Positions 37,286-47,528 of a DNA stretch of 64,000 nt are shown one piece after another. Both the position numbers and the translations under genes were made by a program. Origin of the DNA: CALXQW01 sp031553045 (lineage in GTDB: Bacteria > Verrucomicrobiota > Verrucomicrobiia > Opitutales > Intestinicryptomonadaceae); NCBI GenBank assembly GCA_031553045.1, contig JAVBLZ010000006.1, positions 62,001 to 126,000 of the forward strand, in the 5' to 3' direction. The notes beneath the pieces are model-generated. The model saw only the letters and a list, made by a program, of their open reading frames with translations. It ran no database searches and had not been told where the DNA came from. Numbering within the stretch: position 1 is the first letter of the stretch; the number at the start of each line of letters is the position of its first letter.

Positions 37286-40200
37286 ATGAAAAAGTTTGCA
37301 ACATTTCTGATATTAAAATTACTCATGCTTTCCGCTTTCTGTGCGGAAACTGTCTGCATTGAAGGTGAAGATTTCCAGTTTCAAGGCGATTGGACTAAAG
37401 ATAGCGGAAGCGGTCAAAGCTTTCTGATAACCGACGTAAGCAAGACCTTGCCCACTACGGTATTTGAAGTTAAAGAAGGCGGGAAATATACGTTGTGGGC
37501 GTCTGCGTTGGATGTCTCAAACTTCAGGCAAGGGATGCGGCAGATTAAAATTGGTATAAACGGTTTCTATCCTGACACGGTAGCCGGCAAGCACGGCAGA
37601 GACGGCTTCTATTGGGAAAAACTCGGCGAGGTTAATCTGGAAAAGGGTGAGAATATCGCCACTATAAAAATCCATACAGACCATGTCAGGGCGGATGCAA
37701 TACTCTTAACTAATGAGGCTGGCTATGACCCTAATGAGCGCATCCCAACGCCTCAGAAGCGCAAACTCGTGCAGATTAAACCAATTTTAAAAGAATCAAT
37801 TTACGAGTACGACTTCCCAAAAATTGAAAGGTTGGCCGCTTTAAAAACCCCTAAAAAAGTGGAGATTAAGAGCGATAAAATTGCGGTTATTTTTACAGAA
37901 AAGGTGGATTCAAATGGCAAAAAATCTTATGTCAGGAGCGTGAAACTTTTACAAGACGGCAAAGTTATACAATCTCCGGATTATGACGATGAAGCGCTTA
38001 TACTGCTTAAATCTTACGATATTGCCTACGATGGAGAAGGTTATTACACCAGATGGAATTTAAAGGTAGGCAAGGCGTATATAATTGTGAACGGTAAAAA
38101 AGTAGAAACCGATTTTCCGCCCAACAATCCATATTCTGTGGGTGAGGCAACCTTGTTAAGGCCAATTAATGTAATCAAAAAATCTGAAACTCTTTTGAAT
38201 ATAATTTATCCGATGGGCGTTGTAGGCACATTGCAAATTATGCCAAGCGGTGTTGTAAAATTTGATTTGGAAATGCCTGTTACTGAAGAAGCGCAATATT
38301 CTTTCGCATTCTTGGGTTTTAATAAATGTGAAAAAGAAGAATTTACGGCGCTATTTTTGCCCACAATGTACCAAGGCACGCGCACAATGATTGAACCCAA
38401 AATGGTCGAAAACAGGCTGACAAGCCAGCCTCTGGCAATGGTTGAAAATAAATTTAACGACGCAAGTTTGACAAATGCGTTGATTGCAAATCCTGAAAAT
38501 CTTCCGCATGAGTGGTCGTTTAAAAACAGGTCGTTTTACGGATTTTCCGTATCCAGCCCAGATTCAAAAATTCAGACCGCAATTTTTCAGCCAATTTTAG
38601 GCGGTACAAATTCGCTCGTGAAATCCGGAGAAAAATTGAAGGCGTCTTGGTATATCTTGGATATGCTCGGCACTTGGTGCGACGCCTTTGAATTTGCAAA
38701 TAAAAACGTATTTAAAGCCGATAAAATAAGGGAAGCGCAAACCTGCTCTTTGTCGGATGCGGCTGCAAATATTGCAAAGTATCTGCGTTCTGAAGACGCC
38801 AGTGGTTGGAGCCCAATCGGTAAAGGCAGATGGAATATTGAATCTCAATATACCACAACGCAAGCATCCCCGCTTACAGAAATTGCAATATCTTTGCTCA
38901 CAGACGATGAAGATTATTACCGTAATATTTCCCTGCCTACAATAGAGTTTATGCTGTCTCGGAGAGGAGCTCATTTTGGATGCAAAAAACCAGTAAAAGG
39001 CTCTTGGTTTGAAGATGAAATGAGTGAGCTTGCAGTGCCGTCAAGCTGCGCAAGCGCAGATATTTTTGCGGGCTTTAACGCAATAACCGGCAACGGCAAC
39101 CCGTGGGTTAAAGAATTTTATTACAAAAATAATTCATTAAGAAGCGTTGGCTCAAATTGGTCTAGCATGCTTGGTTTATATATTGCAGAACCAAGTGCAG
39201 AAAATTTGGAAAAAGCAAAAAAAGCCTGCGACGATTGGATAAAAAAAGTTTTCCACGCCAGAAATTATGGAGACCCAAATGTTGTGCCATTCATCAATGC
39301 TGGGCTGTATCCATATTGGTGGTATCTGCCGGATATGTATGAAATCACGCAGGATAAAAAATATTTGGATTATGCCAAAATAGGCGCATTTTATACGCTT
39401 TCCAGCCTTTGGAGTTACCCCAGCGACCCTGATGGCGAAATAACCATACATAAGGGTAACGTCTTGAATGGAATAAGGGTGCAGTTTTGGAAAGGCGGCG
39501 TAAAAGAACGGCTGGGTGAGGAACCAAACTCTACGGTCGTAAATATGCTTGCAAAAACAATGAAATTTAAAGATCAGCAATTTACATTTATAATGCCGGA
39601 AAAAAAAGTACCTGCGGAAAAAGTATCCAGAATCGGCTTGGGCATAGAACAACATTGGACGTACAAATGGAGCGGCAATTACCACAATATTTTAAACCCG
39701 TCTTGGGCGGCTGGTCTTTTAAAGGTCTATCAATACACAAATACGGATATACTCATGAAGTATTCCAGACATTCAATAGTTGGCAGATACGCAAATTTCC
39801 CAGGGTATTATATAAAAGATTTTACCGATATTCAGCATGATGAGCTTTATCCGTACAAGGGTCCAGATACTACCAATCTTTATACGCATCATGCGCCCGT
39901 TCATTTTGCACAAACCTTTGACTATTTGATGGCGCAAATTGAGCTTGCCTCAAAAAATAAAATCCGCTTCCCATACGTGCGTCAACAGGGCTATGTGTGG
40001 TTTGTCAGCAGGATTTTTGCGCAACCAGGCAAAGTCTTTGACGACACTTTGGTGCGTCCTTACTTGGATAAACAGGCAATACGCCCCGATAGCGTAAAAG
40101 TTAGCACTTTGATGGGCAGGGGGCAAAATTCTATCTGGGCAATAGTCTTGAATGACTCTGCAAAAGATATTGAAACTACCCTTACTTTAGACCCAAGCGC

Positions 40201-40693
40201 AAAATCTTTAAAAGGTGCAAAAACCAATGAGGACATATTGATTTATAATTCAGATGGCATTGTATTGCCTCAAAAACTCAGTTTCTTCGGGGAGAAAAAA
40301 GTTAAGATACCCGCACTGAGTTTGGTTGCTCTAAAAATTCCTGCTGAAAATTTTGATCCGCAGATAAAGTCTCAACCTTTGGGAGAGGGTGCGCACATTG
40401 TAAAACAAAATCTGGCAAACGGCTGGAAAGATTTGCATGTTTTTCGCATACGCAGCCCATTCGGCAAAGACTCTATTTTTGCGGTTATTACGGGGGCGTT
40501 ATATAGGGAAAATGCAAGTGTCAAAATGATAATGAAAATCAACGGGAAATCCCAGACTTTACAAAGAGATTTTTATCCTTTTGAATTCAGCGTTTATCCC
40601 GTCTCTCAAAACGATGACGTAGAGTTGGAGTTTGAAATCTCGGAAAAATCTAAAGAAACAATTTATATAAAAGACATAATCCTAAAAAAATAA
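37286..40693 (+). CDS. Array protein 3: large secreted protein of unrecognised family
   Basis: A 1135-residue paralog, one base after the previous stop. Signal peptide FATFLILKLLMLSAFCA. It keeps GEDFQFQGDW, GKHGRDGFYWEKLGE, YPYWWYLPDMYEITQD and RIRSPFGKDS. It departs from the consensus in the helical core: IEQHWTY carries Trp, PSWAAGLLK has Gly where sisters have Glu, and LYTHHAPVHF replaces FYYHHAPCHF. Gene 7 shares the Trp, the Leu and the Cys-to-Val change, so these two form a subgroup. Altered substrate specificity is a natural reading, but loss of activity is also possible. Confidence 0.9.
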   Translation: MKKFATFLILKLLMLSAFCAETVCIEGEDFQFQGDWTKDSGSGQSFLITDVSKTLPTTVFEVKEGGKYTLWASALDVSNFRQGMRQIKIGINGFYPDTVAGKHGRDGFYWEKLGEVNLEKGENIATIKIHTDHVRADAILLTNEAGYDPNERIPTPQKRKLVQIKPILKESIYEYDFPKIERLAALKTPKKVEIKSDKIAVIFTEKVDSNGKKSYVRSVKLLQDGKVIQSPDYDDEALILLKSYDIAYDGEGYYTRWNLKVGKAYIIVNGKKVETDFPPNNPYSVGEATLLRPINVIKKSETLLNIIYPMGVVGTLQIMPSGVVKFDLEMPVTEEAQYSFAFLGFNKCEKEEFTALFLPTMYQGTRTMIEPKMVENRLTSQPLAMVENKFNDASLTNALIANPENLPHEWSFKNRSFYGFSVSSPDSKIQTAIFQPILGGTNSLVKSGEKLKASWYILDMLGTWCDAFEFANKNVFKADKIREAQTCSLSDAAANIAKYLRSEDASGWSPIGKGRWNIESQYTTTQASPLTEIAISLLTDDEDYYRNISLPTIEFMLSRRGAHFGCKKPVKGSWFEDEMSELAVPSSCASADIFAGFNAITGNGNPWVKEFYYKNNSLRSVGSNWSSMLGLYIAEPSAENLEKAKKACDDWIKKVFHARNYGDPNVVPFINAGLYPYWWYLPDMYEITQDKKYLDYAKIGAFYTLSSLWSYPSDPDGEITIHKGNVLNGIRVQFWKGGVKERLGEEPNSTVVNMLAKTMKFKDQQFTFIMPEKKVPAEKVSRIGLGIEQHWTYKWSGNYHNILNPSWAAGLLKVYQYTNTDILMKYSRHSIVGRYANFPGYYIKDFTDIQHDELYPYKGPDTTNLYTHHAPVHFAQTFDYLMAQIELASKNKIRFPYVRQQGYVWFVSRIFAQPGKVFDDTLVRPYLDKQAIRPDSVKVSTLMGRGQNSIWAIVLNDSAKDIETTLTLDPSAKSLKGAKTNEDILIYNSDGIVLPQKLSFFGEKKVKIPALSLVALKIPAENFDPQIKSQPLGEGAHIVKQNLANGWKDLHVFRIRSPFGKDSIFAVITGALYRENASVKMIMKINGKSQTLQRDFYPFEFSVYPVSQNDDVELEFEISEKSKETIYIKDIILKK

Positions 40694-40694
40694 T

Positions 40695-43600
40695 ATGAAA
40701 AAAGTAATATGCTCAATATTTGCCCTAACCTTGTTGCTTGGCAATCTTCACGCACAGGGCAAGCCGGAAACATTTCTTTTGGAAGTTGAAAAATTCCAAT
40801 TCACAGGCGATTGGACGGAGGGCGGTGTCAATGGACAAAGAATGCTCTTTGCGCAAAACCCTTCCAAAACATCTCCTACCACAATAGCATCTGTGGATAT
40901 TGAGGGTAAATATTATGTCTGGGCAAGCGCCATGGATTATACTGCGATTGGGCAGGGCACAAGGCGTATCAGCGTTGCCGTAAACGGTAAAACTCTGCCC
41001 AAGGAAGCCGGAAACCATGGCAAAGACGGCTTTTATTGGCAGCTAATGGGTGAGGCGCAACTCACTCAAGGAGACAATATATTCTCCATAATTCCAAAAA
41101 CCTCGCACATGAGAGCAGATGCAATTTTGCTTACACAGGATGCAAATTATAATCCCAACGATTCTCTTAAAACCTTTGCAGACAGGGCAAAGGTGCGTAA
41201 AGACCCAAAAATTGTGGACTACACTTATGAGTTGGATTTGGATTTGTCTGAGCCGCTTAAAAGTATAAAAGGCGGCAAAACTTTTGGGATATCAAACGCT
41301 ACAAACAGAATTATTTTTACCGAAAAACAAAATGTAAAGGGCGAAAAGTTTTTTGAACGCAGTGCGGAAGCCTTAATCAATGGCAAATGGACAAAGCTTG
41401 AGTCTTACAAAGATGAGGCGTTGTATCTGTATTTTGCTGAAAAACCAGGGTATATAGAGGGTTTTCATATCACTTGGAGTACGTCTCTTGGTTCAATAAA
41501 TGTGCCTTTAAATGGGACGACAGTGCAGCTTAAAATGCCGCCATTAAATCCATACTCAATAACAAAAGGCAAATTCTTGCGCCCAACGGCGATACGCAAT
41601 ATAGATGCTAAAACGCTTGAAATGCTGTACGGCAAAGATGTAAAAGCTAAAATTACAATGATGCCGCAGGGCGGGCTTTTTAAGATGGAAGTTGAAACTA
41701 TTGCTCAGGAATCAGGTTTTTATTCATTTTGTTTTTTGGGTTCAAATGCGCATAACAAGTCTGTAATCAGCGCCGTGGAATTGCCCACGCTCTATCAGGG
41801 TACACGCCTGATGGCGCAGCCAAAATTGGTCGCAAATAGAATGACAAGCCATCCGCTTTCTCTCATAGAAACGTCATACACGGCGGATGAAAAGTTTACA
41901 AACGCAGTAATTGCCGATCCGGACAATCTGCCTTGGGGCGAGTGGTCTAAAGACAATGTTTCAAATTACGGATTCTCTTTGGCAAGCCCTAAAAATGAAG
42001 TTCAAACCGCAATATTTCAGCCAATTTTAGGCGGCAGAAATTCTAAAAAAGAAGCCGGCGAGACTATCAAGGCGTCTTGGTACGTGATGAATATTGCAGG
42101 CACATGGATGGATGGTTTGGAACTTTCCAGCGAAAAAATCTTTGAAACCACAAAGCTTAGAGAAGCGTATGAAGTTTCGTTTTCAGATGCGCTTGCAAAT
42201 ATTGCAATCTACATGAAAAATGAAGACGCAAGCGGTTGGAGCAGGCTTCACAAAGGCAGATGGAATATAGAGGCGGCGGATACCGCCACCCACGCATCTC
42301 CACTTTCAGAGCTTTCAATAGCCTTGCTTACAAATGATGAAGATTATTATAAAAACATAGCTTTGCCCACTATTGAATATACTCTTTCACGTTATCGCCA
42401 CCACTTCTGTGCGGATAGGTTGACTTCAGGCACATGGTTTAACGAACAGATGAAATCTTTGTCGGTGCCCTCCTTAGATTGGGGTGGAGACTATTACATG
42501 AGCGTTAATGCAATGCTTTTAAACGCCAACCCATTCTTTAAAGAGTTTGAAAGCAATCCCGGCACTTTGAGTCCAAACAGAAATTGGACAAGTCTGCTTG
42601 GCAGGTATCTTGCAAATCCAGATGCGGAGCTTCTAGAAAAAGCAAAAACCGCCTGCGATTCTTGGATTAAAACCCAGATGGAAACTCCAAATAACAAAGA
42701 GGTTGACGTTGAATATTTCATCAATTTTGGCGACTATCCTTATTGGTGGTATTTGGTTGATATGTATGAAATCACCAAAGACGAAAAATATCTTAAATAT
42801 GCTCAACAAGGGGCGTTCCACACAATTTCAAGCTTGTGGAGTTATCCAAAAACTCCTGAGGGCGAAGTTACAATCAACAAAAATAATCTAGTGCAGGGCA
42901 TTGCGCATGTCTGGTGGAAAGGCCTTGAAGAATACCGGCTTGGGTACGACACCAATATTGCTCGTCTTACAGAGCTGCGCAAAAATCCTGATTATGCAAA
43001 ATTGCAAAATGATATGTTTATTGTCGCTGAAAAGAAAGTTCCCGCAATGAAAGTTGCAAGAATCGGTCTGGGTATAGAACAACACACAACTTTCTTACAA
43101 CCTAGCGGAGACAATAATATTCTCATGCCGGGCTGGGCGCCGGAGCTTCTTAAAGTTTATCAATATACAAAAAGAGATGTAATTTTAAAGTATTCTCGCC
43201 ATGCGATGATAGGCAGGTTCTCCAATTTTCTCGGGTATTATATCAGAGATTATACCGACGTTCAGCATGATGAAATGTATCCTTACGCAGGTCCGGATAC
43301 CACCAGCTTTTACTATCATCATGCGCCTTGCCACTTCGGGCAAACTATGGATTATTTGATGACTCAGATAGAAATTGCTTCAGACAACAAAATCCGTTTC
43401 CCATACGTGCGCCAGCAGGGCTATGTTTGGTTTGTGGACAGGATTTTTGGGAAAGTCGGCAAAGTGTTTGGCGAAGACGCAAGACCCATGTTGAGTAAAG
43501 AATCCATACGTGTAGGCTCTCCCAAAATCAGTACTATGATGGCAAGGGCGAAAGACGGAATTTGGGGTGTTATCTTGAATGATAGCGGCGCAGAGCTTGA

Positions 43601-44117
43601 AGCGAACATCACTTTTGACGCCACTACAAAAGCAATGCAAGGCGCAAAAACTACAGAGGCAATCAGCCTCTACGACGCTGCAGGGAATTTGTTAAACACA
43701 AAACTTGCATTTTTAGGCGAAAACAAAGTTAAAATACCCGCAATGAGTATGGTCGCCGTACGCATACCTGCGGAAGAATCTGCACTGTTTCAAGACATCA
43801 AGCCCGTAGCGGGGCAGGCGCATTTTGTGCAAAAAAATATTGCGCCTGATTGGGGCGATTTGCACGCCTTCCGCATACGTTCGCCTTTCGGCAAAGACTC
43901 AATTTTTGTGCTCGTAACTGGCGGCATGAAAAAGAAAAACTCAAAAATGGTTTTAAATATTGAAGAACCTTCAAAGCAGACCCTGACTGCAAAAGCATAT
44001 CCTTACGAATTTTCCGTATATCCGCTCTCTATGGATTCCGACATTAAAATTTCTGTGGAAATTCATGAAGAAGGCAAGGCGGTCATTAAATCTCAAACAA
44101 TAATACTGGCTAAGTAA
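40695..44117 (+). CDS. Array protein 4: large secreted protein of unrecognised family
   Basis: A 1140-residue paralog one base after gene 3. Signal peptide ICSIFALTLLLGNLHAQ. N-terminal motifs are EVEKFQFTGDW and GNHGKDGFYWQLMGE. In the helical region it has YPYWWYLVDMYEITKD (about 680), LGIEQHTTF (about 793), PGWAPELLK and FYYHHAPCHF (about 874); RIRSPFGKDS lies at about 1059. The consensus His, Cys and acidic residues are all present, so this copy is probably active if the family is enzymatic. A loop after SRYRHHF differs from its sisters. Confidence 0.9.
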   Translation: MKKVICSIFALTLLLGNLHAQGKPETFLLEVEKFQFTGDWTEGGVNGQRMLFAQNPSKTSPTTIASVDIEGKYYVWASAMDYTAIGQGTRRISVAVNGKTLPKEAGNHGKDGFYWQLMGEAQLTQGDNIFSIIPKTSHMRADAILLTQDANYNPNDSLKTFADRAKVRKDPKIVDYTYELDLDLSEPLKSIKGGKTFGISNATNRIIFTEKQNVKGEKFFERSAEALINGKWTKLESYKDEALYLYFAEKPGYIEGFHITWSTSLGSINVPLNGTTVQLKMPPLNPYSITKGKFLRPTAIRNIDAKTLEMLYGKDVKAKITMMPQGGLFKMEVETIAQESGFYSFCFLGSNAHNKSVISAVELPTLYQGTRLMAQPKLVANRMTSHPLSLIETSYTADEKFTNAVIADPDNLPWGEWSKDNVSNYGFSLASPKNEVQTAIFQPILGGRNSKKEAGETIKASWYVMNIAGTWMDGLELSSEKIFETTKLREAYEVSFSDALANIAIYMKNEDASGWSRLHKGRWNIEAADTATHASPLSELSIALLTNDEDYYKNIALPTIEYTLSRYRHHFCADRLTSGTWFNEQMKSLSVPSLDWGGDYYMSVNAMLLNANPFFKEFESNPGTLSPNRNWTSLLGRYLANPDAELLEKAKTACDSWIKTQMETPNNKEVDVEYFINFGDYPYWWYLVDMYEITKDEKYLKYAQQGAFHTISSLWSYPKTPEGEVTINKNNLVQGIAHVWWKGLEEYRLGYDTNIARLTELRKNPDYAKLQNDMFIVAEKKVPAMKVARIGLGIEQHTTFLQPSGDNNILMPGWAPELLKVYQYTKRDVILKYSRHAMIGRFSNFLGYYIRDYTDVQHDEMYPYAGPDTTSFYYHHAPCHFGQTMDYLMTQIEIASDNKIRFPYVRQQGYVWFVDRIFGKVGKVFGEDARPMLSKESIRVGSPKISTMMARAKDGIWGVILNDSGAELEANITFDATTKAMQGAKTTEAISLYDAAGNLLNTKLAFLGENKVKIPAMSMVAVRIPAEESALFQDIKPVAGQAHFVQKNIAPDWGDLHAFRIRSPFGKDSIFVLVTGGMKKKNSKMVLNIEEPSKQTLTAKAYPYEFSVYPLSMDSDIKISVEIHEEGKAVIKSQTIILAK

Positions 44118-44118
44118 A

Positions 44119-47100
44119 ATGAAAAAAATCATCACTATATTTGCGCTATGCGTTCTTGGGTTGTCAAATTTGGCAAACGCCCAAACTTACCTGATAGAAG
44201 CTGAAGACTTTCAGTTCTATGGAGACTGGCAAAAAACCTACATCAAGGGTGAAAGGGGCTTGCATTCCAGAAGCAGCCGCGTGCCTGTTACAACAGTCAT
44301 AAACTTGAAGCAGGCGGGGGAATATACCGTTTGGGCGTCAACTAACGACTACTCTAAAAATGCTCCAAAATCTCGCACATATTATGTGTATATAGACGGT
44401 GTTAAAATTCCTAAAAAAGCCGGAATTCACGGCAAAGACGGCCTTGCTTGGGAAAATCTTGGCACTATCAAGTTGGAATCTGGAGAGCATCTGATGATGC
44501 TTCAGCCAATATCAAATTATATACGCACAGATGCGGTATTGCTCACTTTAGACCCAAGTTTCAACCCTGAAACTTCTTTGGCTGAAAGAAAAAAATATAT
44601 TCTAAAACCTGTTAATATTAAGTGTGAAATTAACCAATTCTTTCCTGAAACTCCAATTTTAGGAGAAGTAAAGGGCGGCAAAAAGTTTGAGATAAAAAAT
44701 CAAGATATTAAAATTATTTACACGGAAAAAAAAGATATAAAAGGTTCAGTGTCTTTTGAGCGCAGTGCGGAAGTTTTTAAAAATAATGCTTGGGTGAAGT
44801 TGCCTGCGTTTGCTGATGAGCACCTGTTTGTTACCTACGCAGAAAACGCAAGTGTGAGCGATGGCGGCTACACCGCCGCTTGGACAAAGTCGGCGTCTAA
44901 AGCTATTGCTACGGTTGCAGGTAAAAAAATTCAGATACCTATTGCGCCCACAAATCCTTACGAATTGGGGGACGTTAATATACTAACTGTATCAAAAGTT
45001 TCCGTTGCGGATTCCAAAACTTTTAATCTGACTTTTAGCGACGGTTCACTGGGCAAATTAAGCCTGCAAGATAAAGGTACATTTGCACGTTTTGACGTTA
45101 CATATCAAACACCTAAAAAAGGTTTTTATTCTCTTGGCATGAAGGCTTGCTATGAAACTTCCAGAGAATCTGTTGAGGCATCATTTTTGCCTACAATTTA
45201 TCAGGGCAAGCGCCTGATGAAAGAGCCCAGACTGGTTACAACCAATATAACTTCACAACCTGTTTCACTGATAACGGCTAACATTGCTGACGCCAAAAAC
45301 AAAATTTTGGTTACCTACGGGGTTGCCGCAAACCCTGAATTTTTGCCATTTATATGGAATGACCCTTCAACTTACGGATTAACTTTGGCGAGTCCCAAAA
45401 ATCTGGTTCAGCCGGCATTATTTCAGCCTGTATTGGGCAATGCAAATTCCCAAAAAAATGAGGGAGATGAGCTAAAAGTTTCTTGGTATTTGTATTCTTC
45501 TTTGGACACTTGGCAAGATGCCTTTGAAGCGCTCAATTCAAGAATTTATGCCGCAAACTATTTTAGAGAAGCTTTCGAAACCTCATTTTCAGACGCTATT
45601 GCAAACATTGCAACTTATATGAAAAATGAGTTTCATAGCGGTTGGTCGCCCAAGCACAAAGCAAGATGGAATATAGAAGGCAAAGATTTGGCTACAACTT
45701 CCGCACCTCTTGCTGAAATTTCTGTGGCTATGCTTACGAACGATGAAGAATATTACAAGCGCATAGCCTTGCCCACAATAGAATTTACATTAACCAGAAA
45801 ATGCTGGCACTTCACAACAATCTCCGACAGCAATGAAGGGTATGGCAAAAAGAATTATGAAATGACCGTGCCCAACGGCTCTTTAAAGGCGGATTACTAT
45901 GCCTCTTTAGACACTCTTACAGGCAAGCTCAACCCTTGGCTTTATGAGTTCACCAAAGACGAAAAAGGTGCTCTGCGCCTGCATGAGGGCAGAGTGCCTA
46001 CATGGGCTTCGCTCTTGGGTTATCAGATTGCAAATCCATCTGCAAATCTTATGGAAGAAATCAAGCGTCAGGCGGATGCATGGATGCAAGATGTTGAAAA
46101 TAAAAAATACAGTTTTGAGCCTGATTTTGTGGCATTCATAAACTCAGGTCTTTATCCATATTGGTGGTATATGCCTGAGCTTTACTTGCAAACTAAGGAT
46201 AAAAAGTATCTCAACTTTGCAAAGACGGGCGCATTTTATACTTTAACAAGTATATGGAATTTTCCGACCCCTCCAGAGGGTGATGTCATCATAAACAAAG
46301 ACAATTTTGCCAGAGGCGTAAATACCGAGTGGTGGCGCGGCAGTGAAAGGTTTAGGGTCGGTTATGAGCCTTCAAAAAGTGTCATTACAATGCTTAATAA
46401 GATAGATTCAAAATTGACAAAAGGCAGCTTTCTTATTGCGGAAAAATCTGTGGATGCGCGCAAAATTTCCAGAGTTGGTATGAGTATTGAACAACACTCA
46501 ACATACGCTGGCGCAAGCAGCAATATACTCATGCCGTCTTGGTCCGCAGAGATGCTGAAAGTTGCCTCCCTTACAGACAATGAAATGCTTTTGAAATTTT
46601 CAAGACATTCCATAATCGGCAGGTATGCAAACTTTTTGGGTTATTATTTCAGGGATTTTACAGATGTTCAACATGATGAAATGTATCCTTACAACGGTCC
46701 GGACATCACAAGTTTTTATTATCACCATGCGCCTTGTCACTTCCTGCAAAGTATGGATTATTTGATGACGCAAGTTGAGGTTGCATCTAAAAACAATATA
46801 CAATTCCCATACGTCAGAGAGCAAGGTTATGTCTGGTTTACGGACAGGGTTTTTGCCCAGCCCGGCAAAGTTTTCTTTGATGAGAAATGCAGACCCATGT
46901 TGGATAAAGCGGCATTGCGCACATCTTCTCCAAAGCTTAGCACGCTTATGGCAAGGGGCAAAAATTCAATTTGGGCAATCATTTTAAATGACAGTCTTAA
47001 CCCAATAGAAACGAAGGTTGAATTTGATTCCTCGGCAAAATCTTTGCAGGGCGCAAAATATTCTGAAGATATAGAATTGTTTGCTGCAGACGCTGTAAAG

Positions 47101-47526
47101 TCATCGCAAACTTTCACGTTCTTTGGTGAAAAAAATATAAAAATACCCGCAATGAGTTTGGTTGCAATGCGTATCCCTGCTGAAGATTTTAATCCTGAAA
47201 TTGCCGCAAAGCCGCTTACTTCAAATGCGCACATTGCGCTTAAAAATGTCGCCGAAGGGTGGGGTGATGTGCACGCCTTCCGCATACGCAGCCCCTTTGG
47301 TAAAGACTCTATTTATGCGCTTGCAACCGGCGGGTTTGAAAAACAAAACTCCAAGATAAAAGTAAGTATTACTTCAATGGGAAAGACTGAAATTGTCAGA
47401 GATTACTTCCCTTATGAAGTCTCAATGTATCCAATTTCTATGGATTCTGATTTGGAATTTACAATTTCTATAATTGAAAATGGAAAAGAAGTTTATAGGT
47501 CGGAAAAACTTACACTCAAAAAATAA
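44119..47526 (+). CDS. Array protein 5: large secreted protein of unrecognised family
   Basis: A 1135-residue paralog one base after gene 4. Signal peptide IITIFALCVLGLSNLANAQ. It shows EAEDFQFYGDW, GIHGKDGLAWENLG (Phe-Tyr replaced by Leu-Ala), YPYWWYMPELYLQTKD, MSIEQHSTY and FYYHHAPCHF. The helix after PSWSAEMLKV reads ASLTDNEMLLKFSRH instead of the YQYTKRD type, and FPYVREQGYVWF has Glu for Gln. RIRSPFGKDS is kept. Its middle loop (CWHFTTISDSNEGYGKKN) is unlike its sisters, which suggests a changed binding face. Confidence 0.9.
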   Translation: MKKIITIFALCVLGLSNLANAQTYLIEAEDFQFYGDWQKTYIKGERGLHSRSSRVPVTTVINLKQAGEYTVWASTNDYSKNAPKSRTYYVYIDGVKIPKKAGIHGKDGLAWENLGTIKLESGEHLMMLQPISNYIRTDAVLLTLDPSFNPETSLAERKKYILKPVNIKCEINQFFPETPILGEVKGGKKFEIKNQDIKIIYTEKKDIKGSVSFERSAEVFKNNAWVKLPAFADEHLFVTYAENASVSDGGYTAAWTKSASKAIATVAGKKIQIPIAPTNPYELGDVNILTVSKVSVADSKTFNLTFSDGSLGKLSLQDKGTFARFDVTYQTPKKGFYSLGMKACYETSRESVEASFLPTIYQGKRLMKEPRLVTTNITSQPVSLITANIADAKNKILVTYGVAANPEFLPFIWNDPSTYGLTLASPKNLVQPALFQPVLGNANSQKNEGDELKVSWYLYSSLDTWQDAFEALNSRIYAANYFREAFETSFSDAIANIATYMKNEFHSGWSPKHKARWNIEGKDLATTSAPLAEISVAMLTNDEEYYKRIALPTIEFTLTRKCWHFTTISDSNEGYGKKNYEMTVPNGSLKADYYASLDTLTGKLNPWLYEFTKDEKGALRLHEGRVPTWASLLGYQIANPSANLMEEIKRQADAWMQDVENKKYSFEPDFVAFINSGLYPYWWYMPELYLQTKDKKYLNFAKTGAFYTLTSIWNFPTPPEGDVIINKDNFARGVNTEWWRGSERFRVGYEPSKSVITMLNKIDSKLTKGSFLIAEKSVDARKISRVGMSIEQHSTYAGASSNILMPSWSAEMLKVASLTDNEMLLKFSRHSIIGRYANFLGYYFRDFTDVQHDEMYPYNGPDITSFYYHHAPCHFLQSMDYLMTQVEVASKNNIQFPYVREQGYVWFTDRVFAQPGKVFFDEKCRPMLDKAALRTSSPKLSTLMARGKNSIWAIILNDSLNPIETKVEFDSSAKSLQGAKYSEDIELFAADAVKSSQTFTFFGEKNIKIPAMSLVAMRIPAEDFNPEIAAKPLTSNAHIALKNVAEGWGDVHAFRIRSPFGKDSIYALATGGFEKQNSKIKVSITSMGKTEIVRDYFPYEVSMYPISMDSDLEFTISIIENGKEVYRSEKLTLKK

Positions 47527-47528
47527 TT

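Noticed and set aside
46827..47285. A 152-codon - strand frame inside array gene 5, with similar ones in other copies
   Set aside because: They lie opposite the same conserved coding segment of each paralog and reflect shared codon use, not genes.
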